Source: Bosea sp. (in: a-proteobacteria) (GTDB lineage: Bacteria; Pseudomonadota; Alphaproteobacteria; Rhizobiales; Beijerinckiaceae). Taken from it: DNA of 64,000 nucleotides. The stretch is taken from contig NZ_JAMLIX010000001.1 of the NCBI RefSeq assembly GCF_023953965.1, positions 1,178,001-1,242,000 on the forward strand. The letters run 5' to 3'. Positions 8,968-16,788 of this stretch are shown here, one piece after another (position 1 is the first letter of the stretch; every line of letters begins with the position of its first letter). The notes under the pieces were generated by a model that did not search any database, was not told the origin of the DNA, and saw nothing but the letters and a program-made list of their open reading frames with translations. The position numbers and the translations under genes are program-made.

Positions 8968-9669
8968 TCACTCCTCTTCGCTATCGTCTTGTTCGTTATC
9001 GGCTTTCGGGGCGGCCTTCCCCGGCCGCGGTCCCAGCGATTTTCCCCGGCCCTTCGGCGGGCCGGCGATCTCTTCGGCGGCCGGCATCTGCGGCGGCAGG
9101 CCGGACTTGCCGCGGCGCAGCGACTCCGTGACGAGCGCGTCGGTCAGGACGAGGCGGGCGTCAGTGATCGCCCTGATCGGGATCGCGACGTCGCGCTCCT
9201 CCTCGCTCTTGGCGTCGTCGCGCGCGAGCAGCGCGTCCTGTCCGGAAACGCCGCGCAGGATGCCGCGGAAGCGCTTGCGACCGGCGACCGGCTCGCCCGT
9301 CTCGATCTTGGCGAGATGGCCGGCCCAGCGCTCGAAATCGCTGACGCGCACCAGCGGCCGGTCGATGCCGGGCGAGGAGACCTCGAGATGATAGGCCGTC
9401 TGGACCGGATCGTCGACGTCGAGCGCCGGCGAGACCGCCTGGCTGATCGCCTCGCAGCCCTCGACGGTCATGGTGCCGTCCGGCCGCTCGGCCATGATCT
9501 GCACGGTGCAGCCGTTCTGGCCGGTGACGCGCACGCGCACCAGCCGGTAGCCGAGATCGACGATCGCCGGCTCGATGATCGCGGCGACGCGCGCCGCAAC
9601 CCCGCTCTCGACGACGAGGCGGGCTTCGGAAGCGGGTTCTGTCGTCGGCGCCTGCGTAGGCTCGCTCAT
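8968..9669 (-). CDS. rimP: Ribosome maturation factor RimP
   Basis: RimP is needed for 30S subunit maturation. The 233-residue protein has the N-terminal alpha/beta domain (GYRLVRVRV ... VEGCEAISQAVSPALDVDD), the signature YHLEVSSPGIDRPL, and the C-terminal SH3-like domain (GRKRFRGILRGV). A Lys/Pro/acidic tail of about 40 residues extends past the normal domain end. It is the first gene of the nusA-infB operon. Its ATG overlaps the stop of a small upstream ORF (ATGA), and a terminator hairpin lies 43-72 bases upstream, indicating attenuated expression of the whole operon. Confidence 0.96.
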   Translation of the reverse strand: MSEPTQAPTTEPASEARLVVESGVAARVAAIIEPAIVDLGYRLVRVRVTGQNGCTVQIMAERPDGTMTVEGCEAISQAVSPALDVDDPVQTAYHLEVSSPGIDRPLVRVSDFERWAGHLAKIETGEPVAGRKRFRGILRGVSGQDALLARDDAKSEEERDVAIPIRAITDARLVLTDALVTESLRRGKSGLPPQMPAAEEIAGPPKGRGKSLGPRPGKAAPKADNEQDDSEEE

Positions 9670-9842
9670 GGCCCTGACCGTTCACAATCTGTCCCCGGCG
9701 GCTCGCGGCCAATAAAAAAGAGCGGGCCGGCAGGCCCGCTCTTGATCATCGGCGTTAACCGATACCAGAGCTGTTGACCCGCTTTAGTCCGCATCGCCGC
9801 GATATGCAAGGCTTCCTGCGACCGCGCTAACTCAATGGTCAT
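9666..9842 (-). CDS. Small ORF upstream of and overlapping rimP (58 codons, uncertain)
   Basis: An ATG ORF with a GGAAGG Shine-Dalgarno-like sequence just upstream. It runs through the leader terminator hairpin and ends with a TGA that overlaps the rimP ATG in the ATGA arrangement of translationally coupled genes. The product (starting MTIELARSQEALHIAAMRTK) resembles nothing I recognise, has no transmembrane segment and no cysteine pair. The stem encodes its SGPAGPLFF stretch. It may be a leader peptide whose translation disrupts the terminator, or a chance reading frame in a structured leader. The second is at least as likely. Confidence 0.25.
   Translation of the reverse strand: MTIELARSQEALHIAAMRTKAGQQLWYRLTPMIKSGPAGPLFFIGREPPGTDCERSGP
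9712..9741 (-). terminator. Leader terminator (candidate rimP attenuator)
   Basis: Reading leftward, GAGCGGGCC pairs with GGCCCGCTC across a four-base loop and is followed by six Ts. No complete leftward gene precedes it: upstream lies only the divergent DUF2336 gene. Its natural target is the 5' leader of rimP-nusA-ylxR-infB. A second possible hairpin (ATCGG/CCGAT around 9748-9764) sits just upstream. A rimP leader attenuator has been described computationally for other bacteria; a covariance search was not possible here. Confidence 0.7.
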
Positions 9843-9888
9843 CCTTCCATGCCAGATTGCGTGACGGGATAGCGGTTGAGGACAAAGT

Positions 9889-10977
9889 ATGAGTGCGGTC
9901 GGCTCGCTGTTGCGGGACCTCGAATCGACGATGCTGCGCGGCTCCAGCGACGAGCGCGCCGACATCCTCTCGCGGCTGACGGATCTGTTCCTGGCCACTG
10001 CCGTCCATATGGACGAGGAGCAGGTCGGCGTCTTCGACGTGGTGATCGGGCGCCTGTCGCGCGCCATCGAGCTGCGGGCCCGCATCGAATTGTCGGAGCG
10101 GATCGCGCCGGTGCCGAACGCGCCCGCCGGCGTGGTGCGCCAGCTCGCCCTCGACGAGATCGCCGTGGCGCGCGCCGTGCTCGTCCAGTCGCCGCGCCTC
10201 TCGGACCAGGACCTGGTGGCGATCTCCGCCTCCAAGGGGCGCGATCACATGCTCGCCATCACCGAGCGGCCCGATCTCGGCGAACCGGTCACCGATTTCC
10301 TGGTGCTGCGCGGCGGGCGCGTCGTCACCCATGCGGTCGCCGCCAACCAGAGCGCGCGCTTCTCGCGGCACGGCATGGGCGTGCTGGTGATGCGGGCGAT
10401 CCAGGACGACGCGCTCCAGGCCACGCTGGGCTTGAGGCGCGACATCCCCACCGAGCTCGTCGACCAGCTCATGGTCGCCGCCAAGAACTCCGCCCGGCGC
10501 CGGCTGAGCGAGGGGATCGAGCCGGCCCTGGCGGGCGATGTCGACGAGGCGGTCGAACGCGGCGCGGACGCCATCGCCGCCCAGGGCCAGATGCCCGGCG
10601 AGCTCGGCGCGATCAGCGCGGCGCTGGTCGAAATCCGCGAGCTGAACGAGGCGGGGCTGCTCGACGAGGCGAAGGTGCGCAGCTTCGCCCGCGACGGAGC
10701 GGGCGAGCATGCGATCTGCGGCGTCGCCGTGCTGGCGCAGCTCAGCCTGCCGGCGAGCGAGCAGATCATCCTCGGCAGCGACCGCGAGGCGGTGCTGCTG
10801 ATGGCGCGCGCGCTCGGCTGGTCGTGGGAGACGACGGCGGCGCTGATCTCGCTGCGCCGCGATCTCGGAAAATCGCAGGCCGCCCTCGACCGCGCCCGCG
10901 ACTCTTTCCGCAACCTCGCCCAGAGCACCGCCCAGCGCGTGCTCGGCTTCCTCAGGATGCGCGACGTAAAGCCGTGA
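9889..10977 (+). CDS. DUF2336 domain-containing protein
   Basis: A 362-residue protein of the alphaproteobacterial DUF2336 family, predicted to be largely helical and cytosolic. It has repeated HEAT-like helices in the first half (SERADILSRLTDLFL-type segments; ELVDQLMVAAKNSARRRLSEG near residue 190), and no transmembrane segment or enzymatic motif. The function of the family is not established. It is divergent from rimP, and its 3' end overlaps the convergent trmB gene by 26 bases. The start follows a GAGGAC sequence. Confidence 0.8.
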   Translation: MSAVGSLLRDLESTMLRGSSDERADILSRLTDLFLATAVHMDEEQVGVFDVVIGRLSRAIELRARIELSERIAPVPNAPAGVVRQLALDEIAVARAVLVQSPRLSDQDLVAISASKGRDHMLAITERPDLGEPVTDFLVLRGGRVVTHAVAANQSARFSRHGMGVLVMRAIQDDALQATLGLRRDIPTELVDQLMVAAKNSARRRLSEGIEPALAGDVDEAVERGADAIAAQGQMPGELGAISAALVEIRELNEAGLLDEAKVRSFARDGAGEHAICGVAVLAQLSLPASEQIILGSDREAVLLMARALGWSWETTAALISLRRDLGKSQAALDRARDSFRNLAQSTAQRVLGFLRMRDVKP

Positions 10978-11647
10978 GATAGCTGGAGATACGCCCCTCG
11001 CGGACCGCCTTCGCCTCGTAGCGGGTGCGGATCCAGCCGGGATAGGGCGTGCGCCAGTCGGCCGGCCGCTCGGCGGTCCAGTCGAAATCCGGCGAGGACA
11101 GGAGCCGTGCCAGCGTCCAGCCGACATAGTCGTCGATGTCGCTGGCGAAGCGGAAGCGCCCGCCCGGCCGCAGGGCGCGGGCGATGAGGGACAATGTGCG
11201 CTCGCAGACGAAGCGGCGCTTGCGCTGGCGGCGCTTCGGCCAGGGATCGGGATAGAGCAGGTCGATCGCCTCGAGCCCGCCGGCCGGCAGCCGCGGCAGC
11301 AGGAGCGCCGCGTCGCCGTCCCAGACCCGGATGTTCGTCAGCCCCTCACGCGCGGCGACCGCCAGGAACTTGGCCATGCCGTTGATGAAGGGCTCGACGC
11401 CGATGAAGCCGATCCCGGGGCTTTCGCGCATGCGCGTCAAGAGATGCTCGCCGCCGCCGAAGCCGATCTCCAGCCTGACCGCCTCGACCGGCCCAGGGAA
11501 GAGCGCGGCGAGATCGGCGATCCCGCCTTCGGGCAGGCGCAGGCGCGGCAGCTCGCGCGCGATCAGATCGCTCTGCCCGTCGCGCAGCGCCTTGCCCTTG
11601 CGCCGGCCATAGAAGGCGCGGTCGTCATGGTCGGGATCGTGGGTCAT
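10952..11647 (-). CDS. trmB: tRNA (guanine-N7-)-methyltransferase
   Basis: TrmB methylates G46 in the variable loop of tRNAs using S-adenosylmethionine. The 231-residue protein shows the SAM-binding EIGFGGGEHL motif near residue 60, the GVEPFINGMAKF segment, the family motif LLYPDPWPKRRQRKRRF, and C-terminal DIDDYV and TRYEAKAVREG motifs. It lies directly downstream of metK, which makes its cofactor, with a terminator in between. Confidence 0.96.
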   Translation of the reverse strand: MTHDPDHDDRAFYGRRKGKALRDGQSDLIARELPRLRLPEGGIADLAALFPGPVEAVRLEIGFGGGEHLLTRMRESPGIGFIGVEPFINGMAKFLAVAAREGLTNIRVWDGDAALLLPRLPAGGLEAIDLLYPDPWPKRRQRKRRFVCERTLSLIARALRPGGRFRFASDIDDYVGWTLARLLSSPDFDWTAERPADWRTPYPGWIRTRYEAKAVREGRISSYLTALRRAS

Positions 11648-11659
11648 TCAAAACGTCTC

Positions 11660-11693
11660 AAAAATGAAAAGGCCGGAGCGATCCGCTCCGGCC
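11660..11693 (-). terminator. Rho-independent terminator after metK
   Basis: Reading leftward, a 10-bp perfect stem (GGCCGGAGCG with CGCTCCGGCC, three-base loop, 11671-11693) is followed by TTTTCATTTTT. It lies 25 bases past the metK stop and just before the trmB start. Confidence 0.85.
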
Positions 11694-11718
11694 CTTTCGT
11701 CCCGGATGGGAAAGCCGC

Positions 11719-12924
11719 TCAGGCGACGGCCTTCTTCAGCGCGTCGACGAGATCGGTCTTCTCCCAGGAGAAGGAGCCGTCGCGGCCGGCCTTGCGGCCG
11801 AAATGGCCGTAGGCAGCGGTCTTGGCGTAGATCGGCTTGTTGAGGCCGAGATGGTTGCGGATGCCGTTGGGCGAGAGATCGACGATCCGGCCGAGCACGT
11901 CCTCGAGCTTGGCCTCGTCGACCTTGCCGGTGCCGTGCAGGTCGACATAGATCGACAGGGGCTTGGCGACGCCGATCGCATAGGAGAGCTGGATCGTGGC
12001 GCGGTCGGCGAGCCTGGCCGCGACGACGTTCTTGGCGAGATAGCGCGCCGCATAGGCCGCCGAGCGGTCGACCTTGGTCGGGTCCTTGCCCGAGAAGGCG
12101 CCGCCGCCATGGGGCGCCGCGCCGCCATAGGTGTCGACGATGATCTTGCGGCCGGTGAGGCCGGCATCGCCGTCAGGGCCGCCGATCACGAACTTGCCGG
12201 TCGGGTTGATGTGCCAGACGGTATCCTTCGAGATCCAGCCCTCAGGCAGGGCCTGGCGAATATAGGGCTCGACGATCCTGCGGACGTCGGCCGAGGAGAG
12301 CGTCTCGTCGAGATGCTGCGTCGAGAGCACGATCTGGGTGACGCCGACCGGCTTGCCGTTCTCGTACTTCACCGTGACCTGGCTCTTGGCGTCGGGGCCG
12401 AGCTTGGCGGCGTCGCCCTCGCCCTTCCGGCGGGCGAGCGAGATATTCTCGAGGATCTTGTGGGCGTAGTAGATCGGCGCGGGCAAAAGCTCCGGCGTCT
12501 CGCGGCTGGCATAGCCGAACATGATGCCCTGGTCGCCGGCACCGACATCCTTGTTGCCGGATTCGTCGACGCCCTGGGCGATATCGGCCGATTGCGGGTG
12601 CAGCAGCACGTCGATCTTGGCCTTCTTCCAATGGAAGCCGTCCTGCTCGTAGCCGATGCTGCGGATCGCCTTGCGCGCCACGGACTTCACCTTCGACTTG
12701 ATCTGCTTCTCGTCGAGATGGGTGCGGACCTCGCCGGCGATGACGACGCGGTTGGTCGTGGCCAGCGTCTCGGCGGCGACGCGCACCTTGGCGGGCTCAT
12801 AGCCGGCCTTGAGCGCCTCCTTGAAGAACAGATCGACGATCTCGTCGGAGATGCGGTCGCAGACCTTGTCGGGGTGGCCCTCCGAGACGGACTCGCTGGT
12901 GAACAGGTAATTCTGGCGTGACAC
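11719..12924 (-). CDS. metK: S-adenosylmethionine synthetase
   Basis: MetK makes S-adenosylmethionine from methionine and ATP. The 401-residue protein has the N-terminal LFTSESVSEGHPDKVCDRISD motif, the GAGDQGIMFGYA ATP-binding loop and the GGGAFSGKDPTKVDRSAAY phosphate-binding loop. The GTG at 12924 is preferred because it places the core at the normal distance and has CAGGGA ten bases upstream; an in-frame ATG at 12951 lacks a visible ribosome binding site. Its neighbours are the XRE regulator upstream and trmB downstream, a conserved Rhizobiales order. I looked for a SAM riboswitch in the leader and saw no convincing one. Confidence 0.97.
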   Translation of the reverse strand: MSRQNYLFTSESVSEGHPDKVCDRISDEIVDLFFKEALKAGYEPAKVRVAAETLATTNRVVIAGEVRTHLDEKQIKSKVKSVARKAIRSIGYEQDGFHWKKAKIDVLLHPQSADIAQGVDESGNKDVGAGDQGIMFGYASRETPELLPAPIYYAHKILENISLARRKGEGDAAKLGPDAKSQVTVKYENGKPVGVTQIVLSTQHLDETLSSADVRRIVEPYIRQALPEGWISKDTVWHINPTGKFVIGGPDGDAGLTGRKIIVDTYGGAAPHGGGAFSGKDPTKVDRSAAYAARYLAKNVVAARLADRATIQLSYAIGVAKPLSIYVDLHGTGKVDEAKLEDVLGRIVDLSPNGIRNHLGLNKPIYAKTAAYGHFGRKAGRDGSFSWEKTDLVDALKKAVA

Positions 12925-13077
12925 GGTCGCGGTTTCCCTGGATCGGCGCATGGAAAAGGCCGGCAGAACGGGGCCGGCCGACGGACGGCGCGTCATTGCA
13001 GCGGACACGTCCGCCGTCAAGGGGAAAATCCGTTTATCGGGAGGATCGTTCGGCTCGTCGAACAAAACGAAGCGAAA

Positions 13078-13491
13078 TCACGCCGATCCGGCGTCTTCCT
13101 CGGCCAGCGCCTCGACGAGATCGATGATCCGCCGGCGCACCCGGCCGCTCCTGATCCGCGTGAACGCCTTGGTGAGCTGCACGCCCTCGCTGGTGGCGAG
13201 GAACTCGGAGATGTAGGTCGTCGCGGCGGCATCGGCGAAGCCGCTCTCCGGCATGTCCCCCGTCGGCGCGCCTTCGAAGAAGAAGGAGACCGGCACGTCG
13301 AGCATCTTGGCGATCTGCTGCAGCCGGCTCGCGCTGATGCGGTTGGCGCCCTTCTCGTATTTCTGCACCTGCTGGAAGGTCAGCCCCAGCGCCTCGCCGA
13401 GCTTCTCCTGGCTGACGCCCGCGAGCATCCTGCGCATGCGGACGCGGCTGCCGACATGCCGGTCGATCGGATTAGGGACCTTCTTGATCAT
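13078..13491 (-). CDS. XRE-family transcriptional regulator
   Basis: A 137-residue helix-turn-helix protein of the conserved alphaproteobacterial type. The HTH spans about residues 12-67 (RVRMRRMLAGVSQEKLGEAL ... QQVQKYEKGANRIS), with recognition helix GLTFQQVQKYEKG. The C-terminal half (TKAFTRIRSGRVRRRIIDLVE) is the segment shared by the family. It lies between lnt and metK, as in other Rhizobiales. Its targets are not evident from sequence; metK or cell-cycle and stationary-phase genes are possibilities. Confidence 0.9.
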   Translation of the reverse strand: MIKKVPNPIDRHVGSRVRMRRMLAGVSQEKLGEALGLTFQQVQKYEKGANRISASRLQQIAKMLDVPVSFFFEGAPTGDMPESGFADAAATTYISEFLATSEGVQLTKAFTRIRSGRVRRRIIDLVEALAEEDAGSA

Positions 13492-13564
13492 GATTCACCT
13501 GCTCCGGCATTCGTGTCATGACCCGGAGCCACCCATCCCGGTCGGCGCGCGGACCCCGTCATGT

Positions 13565-13570
13565 ATTATA
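13565..13570 (-). promoter_or_regulatory. Candidate -10 element for the XRE regulator gene
   Basis: On the minus strand the 128-base gap between lnt and the XRE gene contains a perfect TATAAT about 75 bases upstream of the XRE start. No clear -35 match lies 17 bases before it, so this is only a candidate. Confidence 0.3.
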
Positions 13571-13619
13571 GGCTGCGAGGCTAATCCACTCATGCGCAGC
13601 GAAAAAGTTCCACTCCATC

Positions 13620-15215
13620 TCACTTCCAGGCGCGAAAACGGGACAATGCGAGAAAAAGCAGCAGGAGGCCCAGGAAAGCGGCATCGCCCAGCCGCGCGTA
13701 GAAAGTGATGGGGCCGCCGCGCGGGAGGCTTACGTCCAGCACGCCTTCCACCCCGAGCGGCAGGCTGGCGAGGATACGCCCATAGGCATCGACCACCGCG
13801 GAGATGCCGGTATTGGCGACGCGCACCAGCGGCAGGCCCTCCTCGATGCCGCGCAGCCGCGCCTGAGCGAAATGCTGATAGGGGCCGCTGGTGCGCCCGA
13901 ACCAGCCGTCATTGGTCAGGTTCAGGATGAAGCCGGCACGCGGGCCGCGCACCGAAACCTCGCCCGGGAAAACCGCCTCGTAGCAGACCAGCGGCGCCGC
14001 CGTCGGCAGGCCCTTGATCGACAGCGGCGCGCGCGCGTTTCCGGCCGAAAAGCCGCCGGGAATCGCGACGAACTGGGAAAGCCCGATCCGGCGGATCAGC
14101 GTATCCAGGACCGGGGGCAGATATTCGCCGAAGGGGACGAGATGGACCTTGTCGTAGCCGGCGACGATGACGCCCTCGTCATCGACCACCTGGATGGCGT
14201 TGAAGATCGGCGGCCGGCTCTCGCCGGGCAGCATCTCGCCGGCGCGCGCCGCCCCCGTGATCAGCGTCACGTCGGGCGGGAGCGCGGCGGCGATGCGCGA
14301 CAGGGCGCCGGGCGTGCGGCCGAGCAGGAAGGGGAAGGCCGATTCCGGCCAGATCAGATGGGTGACGTTCTGCAGGCCCGGCGTCGTCGGGCTGGTCGCG
14401 CGGTCGCTGAGCGCGAGGTAGTGGTTGAGGATGGCCTCGCCGTTGCGGGCGTTGAACTTGGCGTCCTGCGGCAGGTTGGGCTGCATCAGCCTGAGCTTCA
14501 CCCCGGCCACGACCGGGGAAGGACCGGCCGGGATGCGCCAATAGCCGAAGGCGAAGAGCCCGGCGAGCGCCGCCAGGGCGAGGAGCGCCGGCAGCCGCCG
14601 GCCTGCCGGCGTCGCGGCCGTGCCCATCACCGCCGGGGCCGCGCCGATCGCCACCGCGAGCAGGGTCAGGCCGTAGAGCCCGACCACGGAAGCGAATTGC
14701 GCGAGATGGATCTCGCCCGTCAGCATCGCGCCGTAAAGGTTCCAGGGGAAACCGGTCAGGACATGGCCGCGCAGCCATTCGGTGAGCGCCAGCATCGCGG
14801 CGAGCACCAGGATGCGCCCGGCGCCTTGCGGCCAGATCAGCCGCGCGAAGCCGAAGGCGGCGGCCGGGAACAGCGCCAGGAACGCCGGCAGGGCGACGAC
14901 GCCGAGCGGCATCGCCCAGGCGAATTTGTCGGCCTCGACCAGGAAGGCGGCGCCGAGCCACCACAGCCCCGCGAGGAAGAAGCCGAAGCCCCACCACCAG
15001 CCGGTGGCGAAGGCGGCCCGGAAGCGGCGGCCGGCGCTCACGCCGACGGCGCCGTCGATCAGCCAGACCGCGACGGTCATCGGCACGACCACGAGCGGCC
15101 ACAGATCGAGCGGCGGCAGGGCGAGCGCGCCGCTCGCGCCGGCGGTGAGCGCGATCAGGCGCCGGCGCCAGCCCCAGCTCAGGATGACGGCCTCCGCGGC
15201 CTTAGGCAAACCCAT
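13620..15215 (-). CDS. lnt: Apolipoprotein N-acyltransferase
   Basis: Lnt adds the third acyl chain to the N-terminal cysteine of lipoproteins in the inner membrane. The 531-residue protein has about seven hydrophobic segments in its first ~230 residues and one near the C-terminus, flanking a periplasmic nitrilase-like domain. The catalytic triad is E291 (LIWPESAFPF), K356 (YDKVHLVPFGEY) and C411 (PLVCYEAVFPG). The ATG at 15215 is chosen because it overlaps the stop of the upstream CorC-like gene by one base (TGATG); a longer reading to 15263 would lie inside that gene. Confidence 0.96.
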   Translation of the reverse strand: MGLPKAAEAVILSWGWRRRLIALTAGASGALALPPLDLWPLVVVPMTVAVWLIDGAVGVSAGRRFRAAFATGWWWGFGFFLAGLWWLGAAFLVEADKFAWAMPLGVVALPAFLALFPAAAFGFARLIWPQGAGRILVLAAMLALTEWLRGHVLTGFPWNLYGAMLTGEIHLAQFASVVGLYGLTLLAVAIGAAPAVMGTAATPAGRRLPALLALAALAGLFAFGYWRIPAGPSPVVAGVKLRLMQPNLPQDAKFNARNGEAILNHYLALSDRATSPTTPGLQNVTHLIWPESAFPFLLGRTPGALSRIAAALPPDVTLITGAARAGEMLPGESRPPIFNAIQVVDDEGVIVAGYDKVHLVPFGEYLPPVLDTLIRRIGLSQFVAIPGGFSAGNARAPLSIKGLPTAAPLVCYEAVFPGEVSVRGPRAGFILNLTNDGWFGRTSGPYQHFAQARLRGIEEGLPLVRVANTGISAVVDAYGRILASLPLGVEGVLDVSLPRGGPITFYARLGDAAFLGLLLLFLALSRFRAWK

Positions 15216-16210
15216 CAGCCCGGCTCCATCGCCGCGTCCTCGGAGCCGGGCTCGCTCCGGCAATGGATGGTCAGGCGCTTGACCCGCCGCTGGTCGGCGT
15301 CGAGGATCTCGAAGCTCAGCCCGTCCGGGCCCTGCACCGTCTCGCCCTGGGCCGGCACGCGGCCGGCCAGCGTCACGATCAGGCCGCCGAGCGTATCGAT
15401 GTCCTCGGCGACCTCGGTGTCGGAGAGGTCGACGCCGGTCGCATCCTTGAGTTCGGCCAGCGTCGCGCGGGCATCGGCCGTGAAGCAGTTCTCGCCGGCC
15501 GGGATGATCGGCGTCTCCTCGAGATCGTGCTCGTCCTCGATGTCGCCGACGACGATCTCGACCAGGTCCTCGATCGAGACGAGGCCGTCGGTTCCGCCAT
15601 ATTCGTCGATGACCAGCGCGATATGGGTGCGGGTCGACTGCATGCGCACGAGCAGGTCGACCGCCGGCATCGAGGGCGGGACATAGAGGACAGGACGCAG
15701 GAGCTTGGTCTCCGACAGCCGGGTCGAGAGATCGACCGCCGCGAGCTCATGCGGGGCGGCGGGCCTGCCGTTCTCCTCCGCCGGCTCGCCTTCGTCCGGA
15801 TGGGCCTTCTCGGCGATGTATTCGAGGAAATCGCGGATATGGACCATGCCGCGCGGATCGTCGAGCGTGTCGTCGAAGACCGGCAGGCGCGAATGGCCGG
15901 CGGTGCGGAAATGCGCGAGCAGCTCGTCCAGCGTCGCCTCGGCCGGGACGGCGACGATGTCGGCGCGCGGCACCATCACGTCGCCGACGCGGCGCTCGCG
16001 CAGGCTCAGAACGTTGCTGAGCATGGCGCGTTCCTGGGCCGAGAGATCGGCAAGCTCGCCGTTCTCCTCGGCCAGCGCCTCGACGATCTCCTCGCGCGCG
16101 GTGCCGCCGCCGCGCAGGCCGAGGCGGTCGAGGAACTGGCCGAGCCAGCGGCCGAGGCCCCGGCCGGCGGTTTCGTTCTGGGTTTGTCGACTGTCGTCGC
16201 TCATGGTCAT
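15215..16210 (-). CDS. CorC/HlyC-family CBS-domain protein
   Basis: A 331-residue cytosolic protein with paired CBS domains (MVPRADIVAVPAEATLDELL, about residues 78-200, and ALVIDEYGGTDGLVSIEDLV) followed by the CorC_HlyC domain (VQGPDGLSFEILDADQRRVK). The membrane CNNM/DUF21 half found in some relatives is absent. It is usually annotated as hemolysin-related or a Mg/Co efflux accessory, but the real role is unclear. The conserved ybeY-corC-lnt order suggests an envelope or ribosome-linked function. The start overlaps the ybeY stop (ATGA); a second ATG at 16204 is possible. Confidence 0.9.
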   Translation of the reverse strand: MTMSDDSRQTQNETAGRGLGRWLGQFLDRLGLRGGGTAREEIVEALAEENGELADLSAQERAMLSNVLSLRERRVGDVMVPRADIVAVPAEATLDELLAHFRTAGHSRLPVFDDTLDDPRGMVHIRDFLEYIAEKAHPDEGEPAEENGRPAAPHELAAVDLSTRLSETKLLRPVLYVPPSMPAVDLLVRMQSTRTHIALVIDEYGGTDGLVSIEDLVEIVVGDIEDEHDLEETPIIPAGENCFTADARATLAELKDATGVDLSDTEVAEDIDTLGGLIVTLAGRVPAQGETVQGPDGLSFEILDADQRRVKRLTIHCRSEPGSEDAAMEPG

Positions 16211-16788
16211 GCGGGTTGCGTCGAAGAAGGGCTGAGCACCGCGACGAGCTCGGCGCCGGCGTAAGGATCGGAAATGCCGAGGCGGGCGAGCGCGGCGACC
16301 TCGAGCGCCTCCATGCGGCGGGCTTGCGCCTCGGTCTCGTGGTCCTCGCCGAGGAGATGCAGCAGGCCGTGGATGGCGAGGTGGCGCAGATGGTCCGCCA
16401 CGCTCTTGCCCTCGGCATCGGCCTCCCGGACGACCGTCTCGTAGGCGATGACGATGTCGCCCAGCAGCGGGCTTTGCGCGATGCGCGCGGGCGGCGCGGC
16501 CGGGAAGGAGAGCACGTTCGTCGCCTTGTCGAAGCCGCGCCAGTCGCGGTTGACGATGCGGATGCGCCTGTCATCGGTGAGCAGGAGGCTGAGCTCCGCG
16601 CCCGGCATCGGCTTTCGCGGCGCGACCGCGATGGCGGCCGCGAGCGCCTCGTTCAGCAGCGCGCTGAGATCGGCCAGCCTGCCGAGCCCGTGCCAGCGGC
16701 GCGACTGCGCCCTGACGTCGAGATGGATTTCCGCAGAGGTCTTCTCGGGTGGCGGCGCCTGGCGCCGCCCGCGAGGTCGATCGTTCAT
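16207..16788 (-). CDS. ybeY: Endoribonuclease YbeY (rRNA maturation factor)
   Basis: YbeY is a single-strand-specific metallo-endoribonuclease involved in 16S rRNA 3'-end maturation and ribosome quality control. The zinc motif H-x3-H-x5-H is at H130, H134 and H140 (IHGLLHLLGEDH). The upstream strand motif NRDWRGFDKATNVLSFP is present. The protein has 193 residues, with an N-terminal extension of ~20 residues. It overlaps phoH by four bases and the CorC-like gene by four. Confidence 0.95.
   Translation of the reverse strand: MNDRPRGRRQAPPPEKTSAEIHLDVRAQSRRWHGLGRLADLSALLNEALAAAIAVAPRKPMPGAELSLLLTDDRRIRIVNRDWRGFDKATNVLSFPAAPPARIAQSPLLGDIVIAYETVVREADAEGKSVADHLRHLAIHGLLHLLGEDHETEAQARRMEALEVAALARLGISDPYAGAELVAVLSPSSTQPA

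Noticed and set aside
12925..13077. SAM-responsive riboswitch in the metK leader
   Set aside because: No convincing SAM-II, SAM-V or SAM/SAH core could be matched by eye; only a GC-rich leader with a TTGACG that lacks a clear -10.
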